64,000 nucleotides of DNA from NCBI GenBank assembly GCA_030386875.1, contig CM059558.1, forward strand, positions 14,741,428 to 14,805,427, written 5' to 3'. Source of the stretch: Morinoia aosen. Lineage: Eukaryota > Arthropoda > Malacostraca > Amphipoda > Talitridae. Below, piece after piece: positions 56,508 through 64,000 of the stretch. The notes beneath the pieces were generated by a model. It had not been told where the DNA came from. It saw nothing but the letters and a program-made list of their open reading frames with translations, and ran no database searches. Position numbers and translations under genes: made by a program. Each line of letters begins with the position of its first letter. The stretch's first letter is position 1.

Positions 56508-56822
56508 ATGGACGGTGGACGGTGGGTGGTGGACGGTGGACGGGGGATGGTGGACGGTGGACGGTGGATGGTGGACGGTGGACGGTGGATGGTGGACGGT
56601 GGACGGTGGACAGTGGACGGTGGACAGAGGACGGTGGACGGTGGACAGAGGACGGTGGACGGTGGACGGTGGACAGAGGACGGTGGACGGTGGACAGAGG
56701 ACGGTGGACAGTGGACAGTGGACGTTGGACGGTGGATAGAAGACGGTGGACGGTGGATAGAGGACGGTGGACGGTGGACGGTGGACAGAGGACGGTGGAC
56801 AGAACACGATGGACAGAGGATG
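56508..56822. repeat. 7-bp minisatellite (GGTGGAC), about 45 copies
   Basis: Tandem GGTGGAC with GGTGGAT, AGTGGAC and AGAGGAC variants. GGACAGAGGACGGTGGACGG forms a larger recurrent block. All + frames stay open (VDGGRWT-like), an artefact. Confidence 0.96.
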
Positions 56823-57379
56823 GTCGGTCTACACCAACAAGGGACGGGTGTTTCACATCTTATTCATGTCTCTCATATTTTCATATATCTTTATTCTACT
56901 TCCTGAGCACTACAAAAAAAGCTGAGTGTAACGAAGTATGTATGTGTATATTTTTGTTGAACATATTTTTCATGTGTAACGATTTGTGTGTGTTTTGCAG
57001 TAATTTTGCCATGCCTCTGATATAGGCTTATTCTTCATTATAGGCTTATTTTTGATGGGCTAAGTAATTTAGAGATTCTTCTTTTCAGTTAGTAACTTTA
57101 TAACTTGGTTCGATATCGTTTTGCTCTATTTTTTAAATTAATAACTCTCTTTTTAGAAATAAATAGATTCGCAAGTTTTCATTGATATTCTAGGTTAAAA
57201 AAATCAGTGTTTACGCCATCCTTCTTACCTTCAACATATGATATTTTTTGTCATAGCGTGATCTTTATCTGAACATTAGACGATTTGTAATGAGTTAGAA
57301 ATGACAAATCAAGGTGATAATTTTCAGCTGATGAATAATTGAATTATTTCGTCTTATGACTCATTTATGCAACTTTAAT
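56823..57379. other. Unique AT-rich spacer
   Basis: TATAGGCTTATTCTTCATTA / TATAGGCTTATTTTTGATGG is a small duplication near 57022-57060. No gene. Confidence 0.4.
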
Positions 57380-57548
57380 GTCACACTAAAAAGAACATGA
57401 TAAAGTCACATGAAAAAGTCACATGAAAAAGTCACATGAAAAAGTCACATGAAAAATTCACATGAAAAAGTCACATGAAAAAGTCACATGAAAAAGTCAC
57501 ATGACAAAGTCGCACTAAAAAGGCACATGACAAAGTCACATGATAAAG
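57380..57548. repeat. 13-bp minisatellite (AAAAAGTCACATG), about 12 copies
   Basis: Regular 13-bp copies with ATAAAG, ACAAAG and TCGCACTAAAAAGGC variants at both ends. Confidence 0.95.
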
Positions 57549-57814
57549 ATAATTTCGAAAAAATTTTCCCAAAGTTGAGGTTATGAAAATAAGCTAATGG
57601 CTATTTCAGAAAGGCAGAAATATGAAAGCACAGCTTCCGAACAATACGGAATAACCACGGCTGCATTGTTGAAGCGAGAATCACAAAAATAACCTGACGT
57701 TAATTTCACATCATTATCAAGAAAATAATTCGCAGTAATAACCTATCGTAATTAACTATGAGCAACGTAAGACTCCGGAAATAAGCGAGAACAAAACGAC
57801 AGTAATTGCACCAA
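57549..57814. other. Unique spacer
   Basis: No repeat or gene signal. It ends in the A that precedes the Helitron-like TCTATACTATAAAAAG. Confidence 0.4.
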
Positions 57815-57952
57815 TCTATACTATAAAAAGAGCCGCGTCCGTCTGTCCGTCCGTCCGTCCGTCTGTCTGTCTGTCCGTCGGTCTGTCCGTCTGTCTGTCC
57901 GTCTGTCTGTCTTTCTGTCCGTCTGTCTGTCCATCTGTCCATCTGTCCGTCT

Positions 57953-57983
<31 letters not shown>

Positions 57984-58180
57984 CATCTGTCCATCTGTCT
58001 GTCCATCTGTCCGTCTGTCCATCTGTCCGTCTGTCTGTCCATCTGTCCATCTGTCCATCTGTCCATCTGTCCGTCTGTCTGTCCGAAGCCAGCCTGCAGT
58101 GTGTGATGAGCGTATCTGTGATACAAGCTCCAGCCCTGTATATTTTGACGGGCCGTGTTCACGCGGCCTCATCAACTCTA
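57815..58180 (+). mobile_element. Possible Helitron/HINE-type non-autonomous element
   Basis: TCTATACTATAAAAAGAG starts at 57815 after an A, then a GCCGCGTC linker leads straight into the GTCT/GTCC/ATCT microsatellite. Helitron-related elements start with 5'-TC inserted after an A and often carry a tandem-repeat core. The body after 58083 contains the dispersed 20-mer (58105-58124) and a short GGCCG...CGGCC hairpin at about 58150-58168. A CTRR 3' terminus could not be fixed, so both the assignment and the right boundary are tentative. Confidence 0.35.
57836..58083. repeat. Tetranucleotide microsatellite (GTCT/GTCC/ATCT)n
   Basis: About 62 tetranucleotides, almost all GTCT, GTCC, GTCG or ATCT. 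The minus strand reads [12 protein letters not shown] frames, an artefact. Confidence 0.97.
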
Positions 58181-59185
58181 TGTAGAGAGATTGATTATTT
58201 ATATTATTTACGGCCTTTCTTTCATTTCCCCTTCATTCTTATTTCAAATAAAGGGGGTGGACTAATATTAGCCTGGAAGCAAAATTCTTCCGTACGAAAC
58301 AGAAACACATTCGCACGCAATTTAAATTCTTTCGTCCGAAAAAGTAAATGGTTCGTAACAAACCTGAAAAAAAAAATTTCATACCAAAATGAAAATACTT
58401 CACCCAAAAAAAGCGTTTCATGATCAAAATAAACAATTTTTCACAAAAAATATTCTTTTCCAAAATAAAAATAAACATTGTATAAGAACAAAAACCAAAC
58501 ACAAGATTTTTCACAAAAACAAAATGAATCCTTTCCAAAATAAAAAGTACAAAACACATCCGCAAGAACGACAAACTCATCTCGGAACGCACGCTCGCGG
58601 AGCATCGGCTTCTTTTGTTGGTGACTTCGTCTCGATCTTTTGACTTCGTCTCGGTGACTTCGCCTTGATTTATTTGGACGTCGGTAAAGTCGGAGGGTTC
58701 ATTTGGCTGAATCGAAGTCCACTTCTCTTTTTGGGGCAAAAACGCGGGGCAATTGCCCTAAAAGCGCCTCCATTAGCACTTAATTTTGGCGAAACTGCGG
58801 CATCTTTACTGCTAATTGCGCTCGCTGCCGCCCCTCTTACCCCAAGTCTGTCTAACGATGCGTCCTTCATTTCTTAACGAAAATTCTGCGATGCTTAAGC
58901 AGAATTGCTGAGAACTATGAGCATGCTTTTCACAGAGTTAAAAGAGCGCTTTTTTAATCTCCTTACGACACGGAATTTCATATCTCATGACACTTACATG
59001 TATTAATAAAAATAACAGAAAATTGTCATGCTAGAAAGAAGTTTCGAGCTCGGAAAAAATGTTATGCGTGCATAGTTTAAGTTTATGACATAATTAAAAT
59101 GCACGTGACTAATATATTGTTAATAAAATGTTGGGGATATTCCTCGGCTCTTAAAGTAAAGCCATTAGTGAAGATATTATGTAAG
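58181..59185. other. Spacer with degenerate A-rich repeats and a GC-richer segment
   Basis: 58260-58540 has decayed ~28-30-bp copies (TTCGTACGAAA, TTTCACAAAAA, CCAAAATAAA words). 58590-58670 repeats TGACTTCGTCTCG. 58735-58870 is GC-richer and carries a perfect 12-bp palindrome GGGCAATTGCCC (58747-58758). The rest is unique AT-rich sequence. The weak frame over 58665-58877 lacks a recognised domain. Confidence 0.5.
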
Positions 59186-59740
59186 TAAAAATTTGATAAT
59201 AATGACAATAGATGTATAAATTTAATAATAATGACAATAGAAGTATAAATTTTATAATAATGACAATAGAAGTATAAATTTTATAATAATGACAATAGAA
59301 GTATAAATTTTATAATAATGACAATAGAAGTATAAATTTAATAATAATGACAATAGAAGTATAAATTTAATAATAATGACAATAGAAGTATAAATTTAAT
59401 AATAATGACAATAGAAGTATAAATTTAATAATAATGACAATAGAAGTATAAATTTTATAATAATGACAATAGATGTATAAATTTAATAATAATGACAATA
59501 GAAGTATAAATTTTATAATAATGACAATAGAAGTAAAAATTTAATAATAATGACAATAGAAGTATAAATTTAATAATAATGACAATAGAAGTATAAATTT
59601 AATAATAATGACTATAGAAGTATAAATTTAATAATAATGAAAATAGAAGTATAAAATTAATAATAATGACAATGGAAGTAAAAATTGAATAATAGTGACA
59701 ATGGATGTGAAAATTTAATAATAATGCCAATGATAATGAC
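59186..59740. repeat. 29-bp minisatellite, about 18 copies
   Basis: AATAATAATGACAATAGAAG followed by TATAAATTT. TTTTATAATAATG and TTTAATAATAATG variants alternate in blocks. The right end decays to AATGATAATGACGACG. Confidence 0.95.
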
Positions 59741-60654
59741 GACGATGATAATGATTTTCGCACGGAGGTTTTTACTACACGGAAGATGAGCGATATGAAA
59801 GTGATATAGCCACCTTGTATTTATCACTAATAATCAGAGCTATATTTATTATAGCAAAAGTTAAGAAAAAAGGTAAAAAGAGACATTTAAGAGGTAGATA
59901 TAATTATTAAATAATTATGATTAGTAAAAAATTATTTAAATTATTGAACAGTCATAAAATAATTATCAAATAATTATTAAAATGCAAATAATTATTATTT
60001 ACCGCAAGTAGACAAAAAATCATTCGTGCACAGGTCTATAGGAAGTAGAGGCACAAGTGTGTGAGGGACGTTAGATATTAACATGTGTTTAGCATAAGCT
60101 GTGTGTGTGTGTGTGTGTGTGTGTGCGGGTGTGTGTGTGTGTGTGTATGTATCAAAATCACTTATCAAAGAACAAATGTTATTTTCGAAATGAATGACGT
60201 CACACCATCATCAACTCTCATCTATTTGCATGTATGTCAGTTGTAAGATGTTCGTTTTGAATTATGAAGGCCAACGCGGCCTTGATAAAATTGTACGTGA
60301 GATAGAGAACGATAAACTTTATCACTTTTTAAATACAAAATCGTAGAGCGATAAGAGTTTTAACATAAAAGACATTATAACACATCCAAGAACCTCTCTA
60401 AAAATAGCCTCTATTCTTTTTTTTAAATTGGGTATTATCCAGAACTAGTTGATAGCTAAATCTAGTACTCGTATTTTGGGTCAAATGCTAGCTTTTACTA
60501 CATAGTACCTAGTGTCAGATGATCGGTAGGAATGGTTATTAAGATAAATACTAACGAAAATGAGTTCGGATGTTTGCATGAATATGTATTCAGACGACCA
60601 GTACTGGAAAGTGTAGGCAGCCAGACCGTGATACTCCCTCACACGCAGCTACGT
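59741..60654. other. Unique AT-rich spacer with a TG microsatellite
   Basis: 59895-60000 is rich in AATAATTATTAAATAATTA words. A (TG)n run with one GCGG interruption lies at about 60102-60147. No gene. Confidence 0.5.
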
Positions 60655-61060
60655 GCTTTGTTCCTTTGGCGTATGGCCTTTTTCAGCCCAAATTAGAGCC
60701 CTTTTCAGCTTTAATTTTGGCGCTTCTTTAACTCACATTCTAGCCCCTATTCAGCCCAAATTTCAGCCCTTCATCAGCCTAACATTCAGACCTTCTTAGT
60801 TAAAATTTCAGCCCTCTCCAGCCCAAGCGATTTTCCAGCCCAAATTTCAGTCATCTTTTAGCCCAAATTACAGCTTCTAAATTTCCAGCCCAAATTTCAG
60901 CCTCCATGCAACTCAAATTTTGGCGTTTTTTCTGCCTAAATTCAAGTTCTTTTCAGTCCAAATTTCAGTTTTTTCAGCCCAAATTTTAGTGCTTTGTGGA
61001 CAAATTCTCATTTCAGTCAAAATTTCAGCCCTCTGTGTACAAATTCTCACATTTGGCCCC
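60655..61060. repeat. Degenerate ~27-30-bp repeat (CAGCCCAAATTTCAGCC)
   Basis: At least a dozen diverged copies of CAGCCCAAATTTCAGCCCTT. The CAGCCCA words resemble, but are not the same as, the 21-bp array at 53.4 kb. Confidence 0.8.
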
Positions 61061-61563
61061 ACTTTAGACATTTTTGGCCAAATATCAGTGTTTGGCCGGA
61101 AAAAATCCCATATGGCAACACTGCCTCGGGGTTCCCCACGACAAGCCAAGTTTTCGGGCAGCAAAATACGGCGAAAAAAAGCGGCGTCTCGACAATTGTT
61201 TTCTGTATTACCCCAGGGGGCAGTTAATTACCCCAGAGCTCGGCGTGCTGCTCGTAGACGCGCAGTTCGTCGCTGTCTGCGTGTCTGCAAATTCCAAACA
61301 AGAACAAATGAAAAAAAACATGACAGTGAAAAAAGAGAAAAGTGTTGCAGTTTTTTTCTGAGAAATGCATGAGCAAAAATTACAAATCTATGCGTGCCAT
61401 TCATACAAGGAAATTACTCAGGAAATTGTGTGACACTTACACGTATTAAACACATTAATTTTGCTCATATGACTGTGTTTTCTATGAGCGCATATTTTTA
61501 TTAATTTTGCTGTGACTTTTACTCGAAATTTTCTCTCTTTGAATTGTGCCAGTGTGCAGTACG
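61061..61563. other. GC-rich island and unique spacer
   Basis: 61090-61290 is GC-rich (CAGGGGGCAGTTAATTACCCC, CTCGGCGTGCTGCTCG). An open + strand frame of 150 codons (60920-61372) crosses from the degenerate repeat into it, but half of the frame is repeat and no domain is seen. Confidence 0.45.
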
Positions 61564-61566
61564 CGG

Positions 61567-61625
<59 letters not shown>

Positions 61626-61626
61626 A
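61564..61626. repeat. (TG)n microsatellite ending in CGCGCG
   Basis: About 24 uninterrupted TG dinucleotides followed by TGCGCGCG. Alternating purine-pyrimidine sequence of this length can form Z-DNA. Confidence 0.97.
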
Positions 61627-61659
61627 TGTGTACAAACATACGAGGTTTTTGATTTTTTA

Positions 61660-62495
61660 AATATGTTGAGATGTGATATAATTTAATGAAATAATACATA
61701 ATTTATTGAGATATGACATAATTTATAGAGATATGACATAATTTATTGAGATATGATATAATTTATTGAGATATAACATAATTTATTGAGATATGACATA
61801 ATTTATTGAGATATGACATAATTTATTGAGATATGACATAATTTATTGAGATATGACATAATTTATTGAGATATGACATAATTTATAGAGATATGACATA
61901 ATTTATTGAGATATGATATAATTTATTGAGATATAACATAATTTATTGAGATATGACATAATTTATTGAGATATGACATAATTTATTGAGATATGACATA
62001 ATTTATTGAGATATGATATAATTTATTAAGATATGACATAATTTATTGAGATATGACATAATTTATTGAGATATGACATAATTTATTGAGATATGACATA
62101 ATTTATTGAGTTATGATATAATTTATTGAGATATGACATAATTTATTGAGATATGACATAATTTATTGAGATATGGCATAATTTATTGAGATATGACATC
62201 ATTTATTGAGATATTACATAATTTATTGGGAAATGATATAATTTATTGAGATATGACATAATGTATTGAGATATGACATAATTTATTAAGATATGATATA
62301 ATTTATTGAGGTATGGTGTAATTTATGAACATATAAAATGACTTATTGAGGTATGATACAATTTATTGAGATATGGTATAATTTATTGAGGTGACATAGT
62401 TTATTGAGGCATGGTGTAATTTATTAAGGTATTATATAAATCATTGAGGTATGATATTTTTTGTTGAGATATGGTATAATTTATTGAGATATGAT
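61660..62495. repeat. 20-bp minisatellite (ATTTATTGAGATATGACATA), about 41 copies
   Basis: Exactly 20-bp copies with GATATAATTT, TATAGAG and ATAACATA variants. A three-unit variant string starting ATTTATAGAGATATG recurs 160 bp apart (61721 and 61881). The right end after 62320 is strongly decayed. Confidence 0.97.
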
Positions 62496-62865
62496 GCACA
62501 TAGCAGATCTAAAACTCCTTGTATTCGCTTTTGAACAAAATATTCCCAAATGCCACCAACATGGTGTAAGACTTGACAATATTAATGCCATAAATATGGT
62601 GTAGGACTCTAATATTAGTACCACGGAATATTAGTGCCACTCCCTAATATTACTAGTGAGCTCAAAAGCAACATGTGACCGAATATTTGTTCAGGAAGCT
62701 TGTTTTCTCGGCTCGAAATAAACGTTTCGTAAAGAATCTTGAGGGGAAAATGGCTGGGAAAAAGGGTTCGAATTACGTCATTATTTTTACAGCCCAACCG
62801 CAAAATGAAGGGGAGGAATGGAAAGAGAAGAAATATAATGGATTCGAAGATAGTTTTCATGTTGA
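62496..62865. other. Unique spacer
   Basis: 62540-62650 repeats ATGGTGTAAGACT / ATGGTGTAGGACT and TAATATTAGT words. 62670-62865 is open in one frame and has coding-like composition, but has no in-frame ATG at its left end and runs into the GT array, so it is not called. Confidence 0.4.
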
Positions 62866-63092
62866 GTGTTGTGTGGCTGTGTGGGTGTGGTATGTGGCTG
62901 TGTATAATGTGGCTGTGTGGGTGTGGTATGTGGCTGTGTATAATGTGGCTGTGCGGTTGTGTGGCTGTGTGGCTGTGTGGGTGTGTGGGTGTGTGGGTGT
63001 GGTATGTGGCTGTGTATAATGTGGCTGTGTGGGTGTGTGGGTGTGTGGCTGTGTGGGTGTGGTATGTGGCTGTGTATAATGTGGCTGTGTAG
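62866..63092. repeat. GT-rich minisatellite (GTGGCTGTGTGGGTGTGGTA)
   Basis: Copies of TGTGGCTGTGTGGGTGTGG and ATGTGGCTGTGTATAATGTG in a variable order; the ATAATG marker recurs four times. Confidence 0.92.
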
Positions 63093-63180
63093 GACATCAA
63101 TGCAGTAGCACAGCGACCACACAAAACCACACAAATAAACTTAGAAATGTGCAGTGGTGGAACCGACGAGTCATGATGCT

Positions 63181-63217
63181 CACAGCTGCAGTGAGCACTG
63201 CACACACTGCAGCTGTG
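63181..63217. repeat. 13-bp perfect hairpin (CACAGCTGCAGTG)
   Basis: CACAGCTGCAGTG (63181-63193) and CACTGCAGCTGTG (63205-63217) are exact reverse complements with an 11-nt loop. Confidence 0.95.
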
Positions 63218-63235
63218 GTGTAGCGGGCACCAGCA

Positions 63236-63298
63236 TTGACTGCGGGCGTGACTGCAGGCGTGACTGCGGGCGTGACTGCAGGCGTGACTGCAGTTAAA
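63236..63298. repeat. 13-bp minisatellite (GCGTGACTGCAGG), about 4-5 copies
   Basis: GCGTGACTGCAGG and GCGTGACTGCGGG alternate strictly; the 26-bp dimer is the real unit. Confidence 0.95.
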
Positions 63299-64000
63299 CT
63301 GTCACTCACGCATTGTTGCAGCAAATGACCCCCTGGGGGCGCAGTTCGGACTGCGGCGATCTGCGGTAAATTTTTGTCTGCGACGCACGACAAAAGTTCA
63401 GCAATTGGCAATTTTGGCAATCTTAAATTGGCAAAAAATTTACGATGTTGTATCGATGCAGACGGCAGCGTAAGTTTTGTTTCATTTACGACGTCGTAGC
63501 AGTGCAGGTGACAGCGTAAGTTCTATTAAGTGACGTCTGTTAAATTCTATTAAATAAAAGTGTACGTTCGTTCACGCTCGTTTGAAAGGGTAAAATAGTG
63601 ACGAGATATGAAAACAGCGGATGCGGAGACAGTTTCTGCTCTGTGTGACGTGTGTGGCTGTGGACATATTTCGGACACGCTCTCTTTGACCCAAGACATC
63701 CAAAAAATAATTGAAAAAGGTACTACATTCATCTTAATTTTGGAAAATAAGAAAATCTTACCGAGGGGAACTTTGAAAATGAGAATCCTGTGAAAAAAAT
63801 TCGAAAAAGTTTTCAGATTTCACTTTGAAAATGAGAAAATCGTCCCAAGGGGAATTTCGATAATGAAAAACCCGCAAAAAAAACATGAAAAAAATTTATA
63901 TTTTATTCTGTAAATAATGAAGTGGCACCCAGTGGAACAGACCCCTGCTTAGCACACCTTAATACGCAACATCCATTCATACAATAACACTGAGATGTCC
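63299..64000. other. Unique spacer with two small degenerate duplications
   Basis: GACAGCGTAAGTTCTATTAA and GGCAGCGTAAGTTTTGTTTC (about 63463-63520) form a pair. 63750-63880 has two decayed copies of GGGGAACTTTGAAAATGAGA. CCCCCTGGGGGCGCAG lies near 63329. No gene recognised to the window end. Confidence 0.45.

Noticed and set aside
60920..61372. 150-codon + strand frame at the GC-rich island
   Set aside because: The first half is the degenerate CAGCCCAAATTTCAG repeat and the remainder has no recognisable domain or conserved motif.
62675..63019. Coding-like frame running into the GT-rich array
   Set aside because: The only start is non-ATG, and more than half of the frame is minisatellite. 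The first 60 residues resemble protein but have no supporting splice or start signal.

Overview
The window looks like nuclear, probably intergenic, DNA from an animal. The reasons are a tRNA-derived SINE, a TA-flanked mariner-type MITE, GT-AG intron-like structure in the only credible gene candidate, and the absence of bacterial gene organisation. An aquatic invertebrate such as a crustacean would fit the density of simple and minisatellite DNA, but that is only a guess, because no conserved protein or rRNA is present to place it.

About half of the sequence (roughly 32 kb by adding the arrays listed here) is more than forty separate tandem arrays. Nearly every array has its own unit, with periods of 4, 7, 10, 12, 13, 15, 16, 20, 21, 22, 24, 26, 27, 28, 29, 30, 32, 35, 41, 53 and 55 bp. 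The largest are 2.76-5.49 kb (12 bp), 8.39-11.88 kb (35 bp, about 100 copies), 17.19-19.86 kb (29 bp, about 92 copies), 24.8-26.8 kb (30 bp), 34.0-35.4 kb (32 bp), 40.0-42.3 kb (15 bp), 49.3-51.5 kb (55 bp, about 40 copies) and 53.4-54.6 kb (21 bp). Many carry higher-order repeats, for example 88, 101, 147, 161, 168, 360, 560 and 605 bp. Between arrays are 0.2-1 kb stretches that are AT-rich and unique, very degenerate tandem repeats, or short GC-rich islands, often beside long pyrimidine or purine tracts and runs of C or G.

Most long open frames here are artefacts of stop-free units whose length is a multiple of three, or that stay open in every frame. The one gene model I can support is at 43.82-44.62 kb on the + strand. 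Four segments with canonical splice sites join in frame into a 109-residue protein of unknown function; it is low-confidence and needs transcript evidence.

Mobile or mobile-derived pieces are a 268-bp Tc1/mariner-type MITE (16767-17034), a tRNA-like SINE (38582 to about 38780) and a possible Helitron-type 5' end leading into a GTCT microsatellite (57815 onward). Two long hairpins (22400-22565 and 47151-47268) and a dispersed 20-mer found at three loci are unexplained. A CRE/CCAAT cluster at 7140-7283 is the best promoter-like signal.
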